The notes under the pieces were generated by a model. The model saw nothing but the letters and a program-made list of their open reading frames with translations. It was not told the origin of the DNA and ran no database searches. From the NCBI GenBank assembly GCA_016176605.1, contig JACOWW010000002.1, forward strand, positions 188,846-252,845: 64,000 nucleotides of DNA, read 5' to 3'. Source of the DNA: Candidatus Saccharimonadota bacterium. Lineage in GTDB: Bacteria; Patescibacteriota; Saccharimonadia; Saccharimonadales; UBA10212. Of this stretch, positions 37,694-46,851 are shown one piece after another. The translations under genes were made by a program, and so were the position numbers. The stretch's first letter is position 1, and every line of letters starts with the position of its first letter.

Positions 37694-38299
37694 TTAAAGG
37701 GTCTGTCTGCCTTCTAGGGCACGAGTTAAGGTAATTTGGTCAGCATACTCCAGATCAACACCAACTGGTAAACCGCGGGCCAAGCGGGTGACTTTAACTT
37801 TCTTACTTTCGACTGCTTGGGTTAGCAGTAGTGCGGTACTTTCGCCTTCAACGCCGGCGTTAGTAGCCAAAATCAGTTCTTTCACATTATCTTCATCGAT
37901 GCGTTTTAGTAACTCAGCGATATGAAGATCGTCAGGGCCGATACCCTCTATCGGCGAAACCAGACCGCCCAGGACGTGGTAAGTACCAAAAAAGCTGTTG
38001 GTTTTTTCTAGTGCCATAATATCGAACGGGTCGGCTACAACAGCGACTATTTGCTTATCCCGTTTGGGATTAGTGTATAGCGGGCTTAACTTCTGGCCGC
38101 TCTCTATTAAAGCGAAAGTTTTTGGGCAATATGAAACGCTTTGGTGCAATTTAGTCAGCGCTTCGGTAATTTCCTTTGCTTTCATAGGATCAGCCCGTAG
38201 TAAATAATAGCCGTAGCGCTCGGCTGTCCTGGGTCCCACTCCCGGCAATTGGCCAAACGCTTCAATCACTCGCGCTAAAGATGCTGGTATCACAGACAT
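37694..38299 (-). CDS. recR: Recombination protein RecR
   Basis: FGQLPGVGPRTAERYGYYLL; YHVLGGLVSPIEGIGPDDLHI; VTRLARGLPVGVDLEYAD. Confidence 0.93.
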   Translation of the reverse strand: MSVIPASLARVIEAFGQLPGVGPRTAERYGYYLLRADPMKAKEITEALTKLHQSVSYCPKTFALIESGQKLSPLYTNPKRDKQIVAVVADPFDIMALEKTNSFFGTYHVLGGLVSPIEGIGPDDLHIAELLKRIDEDNVKELILATNAGVEGESTALLLTQAVESKKVKVTRLARGLPVGVDLEYADQITLTRALEGRQTL

Positions 38300-38326
38300 A
38301 GCAGTTGGATAATTGCAATCTAGCGC

Positions 38327-38620
38327 TCAAAGTCCAAGATTGCTTAACGCTCCCATCATTGGCTGCATTTTTTCAGCCGCCAATTTTTGACTTTCAGATA
38401 TTGCCGCTTTGACGGCTTCCTCGATCCAGTTTTCCAACTGGCCGATATCGTCCAGATTTATCGCTTCGGGATCGATGTGGATTTTCTGTATTTTCTGTTC
38501 ACCAGAAATCTCGACCTTTACTGCTCCGTCGCCGGCTTCAGCGACGATAATTTCTCGTTGCAGTTCTTTCTGCAATTTGCGAGCCTTCATCAAAAGTTTC
38601 GCTTGGTCAAACTTAGCCAC
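38327..38620 (-). CDS. YbaB/EbfC family nucleoid-associated protein
   Basis: Size, MxKARKLQKELQ and VKVEISGEQKIQKIHIDPEAI; position next to recR. Confidence 0.88.
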   Translation of the reverse strand: MAKFDQAKLLMKARKLQKELQREIIVAEAGDGAVKVEISGEQKIQKIHIDPEAINLDDIGQLENWIEEAVKAAISESQKLAAEKMQPMMGALSNLGL

Positions 38621-38629
38621 AAAAAACTC

Positions 38630-38762
38630 CTTTCAGTCGTTTCAATGATCAATGAACAGTGATCAATGTTCAATGAATGGTCAATGAAGCAATGAATTAA
38701 ACGCGATTGATAAAAAACATTCGTCCATTTGTCCATTTGTCCATTGGACATTGATGCTATTT
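38630..38762 (-). repeat. CAATG-word intercistronic hairpin region
   Basis: CAATGATCAATGAACAGTGATCAATGTTCAATGAATGGTCAATGAAGCAATG ... GTCCATTTGTCCATTTGTCCATTGGACATTGATG. Confidence 0.8.
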
Positions 38763-39941
38763 TAGCATGAAGGTAGCACGAGTTTCCGTCGTATTAGGCC
38801 AGGCCACCAGGCTATAGCGCAGACCATAGCTAACGTGCAAGAGCACCAGGCTGGAGAGAAGAACAATAGCCATGTATTTAGGGATCGGGTTCAATGGAAA
38901 AACGCTTTTCCATTCCATGTACAGATAACGCAGACCGGCGGCCAAAGCGACAGCTACAGCCGCTAAGGCAAAAGTTAAAAAAACTAAATTACGGTTGATT
39001 CCAGCAGTTATGATCCCGAAAGCGGCTATAAAAACCAAAAGATACATTTTCGGCCTGGCAAGCTTATAAAGAGCAAAGCAGCCAAATGTTGCTAGCGCGA
39101 TTTGGGCGATATTTAACATCGGTAGGCGGCCGATTATGTGCTCGGCATGAGTTGGAGTCCGCCAGACTAGGGCCAAGAAACTCCAAACAATGGACTTTAG
39201 GCTGATTAATGCCGCTGCCCACTGCTCGGGTACCAAGAATATACTTTTAATAATCTCTAAATTATTCACACTGGCATATATTAGCGGCGCAATGATCAGC
39301 GCCGAGAGTAAGTAGGCGCCAAACTTACTAACTCTGCTCAGATTGGCACTGTGCACGCCAAAGTCTTTTCTCGCCAATAGGAGCCCGAGCAGAATTAGCC
39401 ATATCATGCCGGGCACGTAAAGGCTCAAGGCGCAGGTGACAATAAGCACGTAAAAAGCGCGCGAACTTTCAGATCTACCGAACCAGTAATATGAGGCTAG
39501 TATAGCCAGGGGTGCTAACAGCAAGATAGCGGGCGAGCCATTACGGGCGATTAGGATAAACCACGGTGTTGCTGCCAAAAATGTGGTAGAGAGCAAGCTG
39601 ATCATTTTTCCAAACCAGCCGCGGACAAGCTTATAAAAACAGACTAAAAAAAACAGCGCTGATAAAACCGAAACAATCCGGATGTCGGCCGCTCCATGAC
39701 CAAAAATTTTTTGGGATACAAATTGCGCTATTTTGTGAGGCCCGTAGGTGGGATCATTTACTATGGTGCTTAGTGATGAACTGGCCGCCGCAGCCGCCGC
39801 CTCGCTGGCGCTTTGGCCGCTGGTTAACGTACCCAGGCGCCAAAAATAGGCAAAGAATATAAAGGCGGCTATGGAAAAAATCGCTAAACCATATTTAAAG
39901 CCTAGCTTGGGTATCTTGCGCAGCCTACCAAACATAGCCAC
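38757..39941 (-). CDS. Polytopic membrane protein, PMT/ArnT-like glycosyltransferase style
   Basis: About 10 hydrophobic segments; LVRGWFGKMISLLSTTFLAATPWFILIARNG motif region. Confidence 0.6.
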   Translation of the reverse strand: MAMFGRLRKIPKLGFKYGLAIFSIAAFIFFAYFWRLGTLTSGQSASEAAAAAASSSLSTIVNDPTYGPHKIAQFVSQKIFGHGAADIRIVSVLSALFFLVCFYKLVRGWFGKMISLLSTTFLAATPWFILIARNGSPAILLLAPLAILASYYWFGRSESSRAFYVLIVTCALSLYVPGMIWLILLGLLLARKDFGVHSANLSRVSKFGAYLLSALIIAPLIYASVNNLEIIKSIFLVPEQWAAALISLKSIVWSFLALVWRTPTHAEHIIGRLPMLNIAQIALATFGCFALYKLARPKMYLLVFIAAFGIITAGINRNLVFLTFALAAVAVALAAGLRYLYMEWKSVFPLNPIPKYMAIVLLSSLVLLHVSYGLRYSLVAWPNTTETRATFMLK

Positions 39942-40038
39942 AATTATAGCGGACTTTCAGTTGGAGAAACCAGGAAATGGAGACTAGGAAATAGTAAAAG
40001 ACCGGATTTACTAATTACTGTTTTCTAATTTCTATTTT

Positions 40039-41403
40039 CTAAGTTTCGAAGGGTTCTTGGTGCTTAGTGTCAAGGTCGCGGAATTTCTGACGATTGCGAT
40101 CAAAATATAGCTCCAGCTTACCTACCGGTCCGTTACGGTGCTTTTTTATAAATACATCGGTTATGTTCTGACGGTCTGTTTCTGTATTGTAAAAATCTTC
40201 TCTGTAAAGGAACATAACTACGTCGCTATCTTGCTCAAGGGCACCCGACTCGCGTAAATCCGCTAACTGGGGGATCTGTGGGCTTCGGTTCTCAACCGAT
40301 CGATTAAGCTGACTAAGCGCGACTACTGGTACATTAAGTTCACGAGCCAGTATTTTTAAACTACGGCTGATTTCTGAAATTTCCTGGACACGGTTGGCGA
40401 CTGAGGCAAAGCGTGACCCGCCGCTCATTAACTGAAGATAGTCCACCATAATAGCCGCTAGTGGGTGTTGGTGATGCAGCCGCCTAGCCTTAGTTCGTAG
40501 GTCGCTGACAGTTATACCAGAGGTATCATCGATAAAAATCGGCGCTTCAGCCAACTCACCCATAGCAGCGCTAATCCGTTCAAAATCTTCGTCTGTTAAG
40601 CCTTCACCAGTACGCAGGCTCCAAGCATCAACTCCGGCGTCGGCGGCCAAAAACCTGTCAACCAGCTGTTCCTTACTCATCTCCAGGCTAAATATAAGTA
40701 CGGCGCCTTGTTTGGCTTTGGTCGCAATACTAAGCGAAATATTAAGCATCAAAGCAGTTTTACCCATAGATGGTCTACCGGCAATGATATCGAGGTCCGA
40801 ACGCTGCAGGCCGGCAAGCATTTTATCTAGGTCTTTTAAGCCGGTCGGAATGCCGCGGATACCACCCTTATGGCGGTGCAGATCATCGAGGCGATCAAAG
40901 CTCTCACCTAAAATAGACTCCAGACTGGTTATATTCTGGCGCACATGTTGTTGGCTAACTTCAAACAGGCGCGTCTCAGCTTCTTCGATCAACTCTTGCA
41001 ATGATTTTTTTTCTTCTGAACCAATAACAGCAATATCTTGGGAGGCTTGGATCAGCTGACGACGGACAGACTTATCAGCCACAATTTGGGCATACTGTTC
41101 TAGGTGAGCAGCCGTTGGTACAAAGTTGGTCAGCTCTGTCAAGTAGCTGGCACCACCAACCTGGTCCAGCTGACCATTATTTTTTAGCTGTTCACTGAGA
41201 GTTAGGATGTCGATCGGACTACGCTTATCATGCAGTGAGCGCATGGCGCTAAAGATTAAGCGATGCTGGTCGTTATAAAAGTCGTCAGCATAAATTTGAT
41301 CAGCTATCTTGACAAACGAATCGCTGTCGATAATCAGGCTGCCGAGCAAAGAGGCTTCGGCATCTAGATTCTGCGGCGGCTTGGTAGTAGTATTTGGATC
41401 CAT
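40039..41403 (-). CDS. dnaB: Replicative DNA helicase
   Basis: NLDAEASLLGSLI; DIIAGRPSMGKTALMLNI; LFSLEMSKEQLVDR; MVDYLQLM; ATG at 41403 preferred to GTG 15 nt upstream. Confidence 0.95.
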   Translation of the reverse strand: MDPNTTTKPPQNLDAEASLLGSLIIDSDSFVKIADQIYADDFYNDQHRLIFSAMRSLHDKRSPIDILTLSEQLKNNGQLDQVGGASYLTELTNFVPTAAHLEQYAQIVADKSVRRQLIQASQDIAVIGSEEKKSLQELIEEAETRLFEVSQQHVRQNITSLESILGESFDRLDDLHRHKGGIRGIPTGLKDLDKMLAGLQRSDLDIIAGRPSMGKTALMLNISLSIATKAKQGAVLIFSLEMSKEQLVDRFLAADAGVDAWSLRTGEGLTDEDFERISAAMGELAEAPIFIDDTSGITVSDLRTKARRLHHQHPLAAIMVDYLQLMSGGSRFASVANRVQEISEISRSLKILARELNVPVVALSQLNRSVENRSPQIPQLADLRESGALEQDSDVVMFLYREDFYNTETDRQNITDVFIKKHRNGPVGKLELYFDRNRQKFRDLDTKHQEPFET

Positions 41404-41510
41404 CCCGTTAGAACTCACTTAACTTATTGTCTTTGGTTAACGTCTGAACACGTGTGCCTGCTTCAAAACACATATTGATATTGTAAGTCATTTGAGTTCT
41501 ATCGGGATCC
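41402..41510 (-). repeat. 109-bp dispersed element with terminal inverted repeats, copy 2
   Basis: Reverse complement GGATCCCGATAGAACTCA...TGAGTTCTAACGGGAT aligns without gaps to 3870..3978; nearly fills the dnaX-dnaB spacer. Confidence 0.85.
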
Positions 41511-41516
41511 ATCATC

Positions 41517-42896
41517 TTATGATTCTAGCAGTTCCGTATTGCCAAATATATTGTTAATGGTAGCTAGCTCTGGTGACTTTTCTGCCGCTAGCGAATTAGC
41601 AAGGGGCTTAACTTTACTGGCGCTACTGGCCTTTTTATCAGCTAATTGGCAACGGACTTCGACTTTTGCACCGCTAAGTTCTTCAATAACATCACTGATA
41701 AACTTTAAATGGCGCGCTTCATTTACCTTTTTTTTATGCAGTGGAAACTGGAAACTGAGGTTTAAAACATTGTCGTCAAACCGGGGCTCAGCCAACCGAA
41801 GAGCTGTATAGAGCGCTGCGGCGCGAGCTTTGACTTGGGCTACGACCTCGGGCCATAAGGCCAGTCTAAAGTCACCGGCTACCATGTGTGACTCGTCTGC
41901 CGGCAGGTCGACCGAAGCATCGATTGACGGTGGTTGGTCGCCAGTATTTTGGTGAGCGGCTTGCAGAGTTACGATTTCCAAAAATTCAAATGGTTGCTTA
42001 GCGCTGCTGACATCTATCAAACCTTTGAGCAGGTCTAGGGCCCAGCTATAGTTTGTGTCGGCCAGTATTTGGGCGCGTATTTTCTTGCTCAGCTGCGCGG
42101 CCACTAAAGCCGGACTGGCGCCGTCGCTGCGCAGCTCACCTAACAAATTAAGGGCGCTTTTTGAATCGCCAGCGCCAATAGCCTCGATTAACTGTTGCAA
42201 GACGACGTCTGGCACGACGCCAAGTAATTCACGGACATTGTGCGTCGTGAGCGTCCTGCCAGCTGCGCTCAGCTGGTCGAGCATATTAATGCTGTCACGG
42301 AAACTGCCGCCGCCGTGCTCGACCAAAAGTTCCAGGGCGCCAGGTTCGACATCGATTTTTTCCGTTTTGGCAATTGATTTTAGATGGGAGATAACTTTGT
42401 CTTTTTCGATTGGTTTAAAGTTAAAGCGCTGGGTGCGGCTGATAATGGTTTCGGGAAGTTTATGCGCTTCGGTCGTTGCTAGGATAAAGATACAGTGCTC
42501 TGGCGGTTCTTCAAGCGTTTTTAAAAGGGCGTTAAAGGCCTCTTTTGTCAGCATGTGGACTTCGTCAATAATATATACTTTGTATTTTGCGGAGGTTGGC
42601 GCGATATGGACCTTTTCGCGAATATCACGAATTTCGTCAATGCGTCGGTTGCTGGCAGCATCGATCTCGATAATATCCAAATGCATAGCCTCGCCTTTGT
42701 AGGGCAGCTTATTAACTTCGTGGGCGATAATTCTAGCTACGCTAGTCTTACCCACTCCTTTCGGTCCGGTCAGCAGATAAGCGTGGCTTATACGATCGCT
42801 TTTTAAAGCTTTTGACAACGTGTCGGTTATCGGCTCCTGGCCTATCACCTCGGAAAACGACTTCGAACGGTACTTTCGATATAAAGCTTGCCCCAT
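41517..42896 (-). CDS. dnaX: DNA polymerase III gamma/tau subunit
   Basis: ALYRKYRSKSFSEVIGQEPITDTL; LLTGPKGVGKTSVARI; YIIDEVHMLTKEAFNALLKTLEEPP. Confidence 0.95.
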   Translation of the reverse strand: MGQALYRKYRSKSFSEVIGQEPITDTLSKALKSDRISHAYLLTGPKGVGKTSVARIIAHEVNKLPYKGEAMHLDIIEIDAASNRRIDEIRDIREKVHIAPTSAKYKVYIIDEVHMLTKEAFNALLKTLEEPPEHCIFILATTEAHKLPETIISRTQRFNFKPIEKDKVISHLKSIAKTEKIDVEPGALELLVEHGGGSFRDSINMLDQLSAAGRTLTTHNVRELLGVVPDVVLQQLIEAIGAGDSKSALNLLGELRSDGASPALVAAQLSKKIRAQILADTNYSWALDLLKGLIDVSSAKQPFEFLEIVTLQAAHQNTGDQPPSIDASVDLPADESHMVAGDFRLALWPEVVAQVKARAAALYTALRLAEPRFDDNVLNLSFQFPLHKKKVNEARHLKFISDVIEELSGAKVEVRCQLADKKASSASKVKPLANSLAAEKSPELATINNIFGNTELLES

Positions 42897-43049
42897 GTAT
42901 TAATAACTAGGAACTAGAGATTAGTAACTAGTAACCCTCCTTCTATAATATGCACTCTGTGACTATAGTATATCGATACTAGTTGTACTTGTCATGAATA
43001 ACAAATACTACAGTTATTTGCTACTTCCTAATTACTGTTTACTAATTCT

Positions 43050-43562
43050 CTAAAGAGCGGCTTCGAGGGCGGCCCACTCGGCGTCGACGCTATCGTCTTC
43101 CGGAATATTGACACTAACTTGGTCGCCAGGTTTAGCTTTGAAATACGTAACGCTAGCCAGCAGGACACGATACTCTTTTTTGCCAACCTTGACAAAATAG
43201 TGGCCGTCTTTCTGGTCCAGTGCTCCTACGACCTGCTTTCTGGGTATGGGGCCAATTTGCTTATACATGAAAGCGCCATCATCGGCAATCGTGAGTTTTA
43301 AAATGTCACCCTGAACCAGCTTAGATTTGCTGGCGTAATTAGCTGGTACAGGATAAGTCTTAGCGTCGCTGCCGACCATATTTTGTCCGTCAAAAACGCC
43401 CTCAATCACTTTACCGAGAGATTTGCCTTTTACTTTTTCGGTCAGTACCGGGTCGTCGCCAACCAGGCTAACCAGTAATTCTTTAGCGGCCGCCAGGCTA
43501 GTTTCGGCCTCGTTAATCAATGACCGCAATCTTTTAATTTGTTTTTCAGGAATATCTGACAT
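43050..43562 (-). CDS. Hypothetical protein (coiled coil + small beta domain)
   Basis: Complete ORF, N-terminal helical region then beta-rich region; no family recognised with confidence. Confidence 0.55.
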   Translation of the reverse strand: MSDIPEKQIKRLRSLINEAETSLAAAKELLVSLVGDDPVLTEKVKGKSLGKVIEGVFDGQNMVGSDAKTYPVPANYASKSKLVQGDILKLTIADDGAFMYKQIGPIPRKQVVGALDQKDGHYFVKVGKKEYRVLLASVTYFKAKPGDQVSVNIPEDDSVDAEWAALEAAL

Positions 43563-43771
43563 CTTTTATTATTTAACTCCAAGTCCCCGTCTTTGTTTGC
43601 AGATAGACTCTTCAAGCTAAAATTAACATAGTTGGATAGCCAAGTCAAAGTGTCAAGTGGGCCACTGTGGATAAATAATTTGCTCTTTAGGAAATTATTT
43701 TTGCTTATTTAGGCAGCTCTGCATAAATTTAGTAGTCGCTTAGACTGACTTAACAGTGGCGCCAACTCGAT

Positions 43772-44284
43772 TTATGTTAATTCTACTGTCGCGCCGGCGC
43801 CCTCTAGGACCTTTTTAGCCTCCTGCGCTTCGTCCTTTTTGACTTTTTCCTTAACAGTCTTTGGCGCGCTATCAACGATCGCTTTAGCTTCGCCCAAGCC
43901 CAGGCCGGTAACATCTTTAACGGCTTTTATGACAGCTACTTTTTGGGCACCGGCATCCTTCAATATGACGTCGTACTCGCTCTTTTCCTCAGCAGCTGGT
44001 GCAGCGCCTTCGCCGCCGCTAGCCGGAACGGCCACAGCTACTGCCGGAGTGGCAGCTGATACGCCCCAGTGCTCTTCCAAAAACTTAACGAATTTACTAA
44101 TTTCGAGCGCCGACAACTTGTCCAGCTCTTTTACCAGCGAAGCGAATTCCTTTGGAGCTTCAACTTTTTTCTTTTCTTTGGGCTTGGTTTCGGCCTTCGC
44201 TGATGCTCCCGCCTCGATCTTTACTTCGGCGGACAAGTCGGCCTTTGCTTCATCTTTCGCCGTTACTACTTCATTCTCTACCAT
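43772..44284 (-). CDS. rplL: Ribosomal protein L7/L12 with N-terminal extension
   Basis: Core [19 protein letters not shown] ... [46 protein letters not shown]. Confidence 0.93.
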   Translation of the reverse strand: MVENEVVTAKDEAKADLSAEVKIEAGASAKAETKPKEKKKVEAPKEFASLVKELDKLSALEISKFVKFLEEHWGVSAATPAVAVAVPASGGEGAAPAAEEKSEYDVILKDAGAQKVAVIKAVKDVTGLGLGEAKAIVDSAPKTVKEKVKKDEAQEAKKVLEGAGATVELT

Positions 44285-44337
44285 AATTTCCTCCTCTTAC
44301 CCGCAATCCGCCTCAGGCGGACGGTGGGTTACTTAAT

Positions 44338-44868
44338 TTAACTTATAACCTCACTTCTCGCGTTAAGGACATTCATTAATCCTCTAATATTACCTGCCAA
44401 TACGTTAACAAAGCCGCTAAGCGGCGCGCCGATGGTACCAATCAGTTGCGCCTTAAGTACACTTTTAGTTGGCAAACTGGCGAGCTCCTTAACGGCGACT
44501 ACATCAAACAACTGGCCGTCAGATGTGATAGCTGCCACGAACTCAATTTGGGGGTTGCTTTTAGCAAAGTCAGCTAGGCTTCTGGCTGGCGCAATCTCGT
44601 CCTGGCTATTGAAAGCATATAGCAACTGGCCAATAAACTCAGTTGTGTCAACTTCTTTGAGCTTATCGTTGCCAGCCAAGGCTCTTTTAAACAGACGGTT
44701 TTTGACTACCCGTAGCGTTGTGCCGCCGTCCGCCGCCTCACGACGTAGTTGCTGTATAGCCTTGACGGGCGTACCCTGATATTTGGCGACTACTGTCAAT
44801 TTAGAATCAGACAGCAGTTTTCCAACACCTGCGACGACTTGTTCTTTTTTTTCTCTAGTCAGCGCCAT
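44338..44868 (-). CDS. rplJ: Ribosomal protein L10
   Basis: MALTREKKEQVVAGVGKLLSDSKLTVVAKYQGTPVKAIQQLRREA; followed by rplL. Confidence 0.93.
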   Translation of the reverse strand: MALTREKKEQVVAGVGKLLSDSKLTVVAKYQGTPVKAIQQLRREAADGGTTLRVVKNRLFKRALAGNDKLKEVDTTEFIGQLLYAFNSQDEIAPARSLADFAKSNPQIEFVAAITSDGQLFDVVAVKELASLPTKSVLKAQLIGTIGAPLSGFVNVLAGNIRGLMNVLNARSEVIS

Positions 44869-44910
44869 AACTCATGTCTCTCTCTTAATTATTTATCGAC
44901 CTCTTAAACC

Positions 44911-44939
44911 AAAAAACCTTTGGTTATAAATACCAAAGG
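44911..44939 (-). terminator. Terminator/attenuator-like hairpin in the L10 leader
   Basis: Minus strand CCTTTGGTATTTATAACCAAAGGTTTTTT upstream of rplJ. Confidence 0.65.
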
Positions 44940-45125
44940 CCTGAGTAAACTTGTAATCCTTCGACTTTGCTCAGGCCTTCAGCTCTGAGGCTCAGGCTCG
45001 AAGAGATTTCATTTCATCCAACCTCGGTAGCTCCGCCAACTGGCGGATTAAGCCCTGTATCTCAGGCGGCTACGGTCTTTGGTAACTGTAATAAATTTAG
45101 CACATCTACAAGGAGTTGGCAACAG

Positions 45126-46829
45126 TTATTTTCGGCTTCTACGCTTTTTTTGCTGCGGCTTTGGGGGCAATCCCAGCGATGGCTCGGTCCTGTTTATTGC
45201 TTGAGCGGTCAGTGGATGTGATTCAGCGATTTTTTCAACAAGCACATCAATAAATTCGCTAGCTTTAGCATTTTTTCGGGCTAGACGCAAGTCGGCTGCA
45301 CTCAAATTTATTTTCCACCTACCGCGGTGACCCAAAAGCAAGCTAGAGACTGCTAATTTTGTTTCGCGGCGGGAAATAAGCTGGCTGTAAAGGTCATTCG
45401 CTAGTTTAAAAGACTTATTATATTGCTCTGCTAATCCTGCGGCCTCGATAATTTCCGGAACTTTATAACCATAGCGCGGACCTAAGCCTTCGAGTATTAA
45501 CTGGCTCGCCGTACCTCTCTCAATCATAAAGTCTAACGTCAGCAGGTCGGCGACTATATCAAAATGGTAAATAACCCGGTCTAAAAGGTTAGCGCTTGGT
45601 TTATTAAATTCATCTTTAAGTTTCTGCTGCTTTTCTCGGTACGAGAGAGCGTCGATGTTCTTGCCCAGCAGTTCAAATTCATTCCGAGGTACTTTTTCAA
45701 TCAGCTGGACTTCATCATCTGTGGATATATTAGGTAGATGTTCCTGCGCCAGATCTTTAATTATTGTTTCCATAGCTTGTGGCTCAGCCGTTTTGTCAGC
45801 TGGCGACTTAATCTGGACCGCCTTCAACAAATTGATTTTAGCGGCCAACGCCGGTCTCTCCGATAGCGGTACGGTTGATTGCAAAGCTGCTTTAAGTTCG
45901 TTGCGATTTATACTAGTGTCAATAAGTGATTGATTGAGCATTTGGCTGCGCAGCTTCTTGATTTCGCCTATAGTTTTTTTGTATTTATTCGCCAAAGCAG
46001 CCTCTGGTTCTTTTGACACCGCGGCCCTTTTGGGCGGTTTATCTGTGGCTTTTTTAGGCTGGTTTTTCCTGGTTTTTGGTTCTTCGTTTAATTTTCCAAT
46101 TAATGCGTCATCTAGTTTCAAAATTGCGCTTCGGCCGCGATGTCTTGGCGGCGGCAACAATGGCTGAATAGTTTCCCAGATAAGATTATTGATCTCGATA
46201 ATACTTAGAAGCTGGCCGCTTTTTGTGCAAATAATTTCCCTAAAATCCTTAGGGAACAACTTGCAAAGAAGATCATAAGCATTTACTGCGCGCTCAAGAT
46301 GGTTGGTATTTTTCTCGTGCTCGTCTAACTTAGCGTCTTCAGAGCTGGCTCTTCTTTTAATTAACTTCCGGGAGATGGTTACGGGAACCTTAAGAAAGAG
46401 ATTTATGTCAGGTCTGGGGATGCCCAATTGTTGAAATTCCAAACTGTCCGCCCATAAGAAAAACCCCCTTTGTTCACTAAAATTTGTAAATTTTGCTCCT
46501 TGATGTGCCATATTTGCGCCGACATATCGGTCACAGAGTACTATTTTTCCTTTCTCAAGTGCCTCACGGATGAGCGGTGCGGCTTCGAAACGGTCCAGCG
46601 CGTAGAAGATAGAAGCGGTATAGGGGCTGACAGTGTCTGCGGGACCATAGGCTCCAGCCAAATATTGCCTAACGAAATAACTCGAATCGTGATCATAGCG
46701 CGGAAATTTAATAATTTCAATTTCATGGCCAACGGCCTTTAAGCGCTCAGCCAGCAAGCTAAATTGTGTGGATTTGCCTGAGCCGTCAGATCCCTCTATT
46801 GCTATAAATACGCCAGGGCGGTTTTGCAT
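45126..46829 (-). CDS. tmk: Thymidylate kinase fused to a C-terminal ThyX-like (degenerate) domain
   Basis: FIAIEGSDGSGKSTQFSLLAERL; VLCDRYVGANMAHQGAK; C-terminal YHFDIVADLLTLDFMIERGTASQLILEGLGPRYGYKVPEIIEAAGLAEQY resembles ThyX-family helices. Confidence 0.75.
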   Translation of the reverse strand: MQNRPGVFIAIEGSDGSGKSTQFSLLAERLKAVGHEIEIIKFPRYDHDSSYFVRQYLAGAYGPADTVSPYTASIFYALDRFEAAPLIREALEKGKIVLCDRYVGANMAHQGAKFTNFSEQRGFFLWADSLEFQQLGIPRPDINLFLKVPVTISRKLIKRRASSEDAKLDEHEKNTNHLERAVNAYDLLCKLFPKDFREIICTKSGQLLSIIEINNLIWETIQPLLPPPRHRGRSAILKLDDALIGKLNEEPKTRKNQPKKATDKPPKRAAVSKEPEAALANKYKKTIGEIKKLRSQMLNQSLIDTSINRNELKAALQSTVPLSERPALAAKINLLKAVQIKSPADKTAEPQAMETIIKDLAQEHLPNISTDDEVQLIEKVPRNEFELLGKNIDALSYREKQQKLKDEFNKPSANLLDRVIYHFDIVADLLTLDFMIERGTASQLILEGLGPRYGYKVPEIIEAAGLAEQYNKSFKLANDLYSQLISRRETKLAVSSLLLGHRGRWKINLSAADLRLARKNAKASEFIDVLVEKIAESHPLTAQAINRTEPSLGLPPKPQQKKRRSRK

Positions 46830-46851
46830 ATGCTATCTATCATTATCCCAC

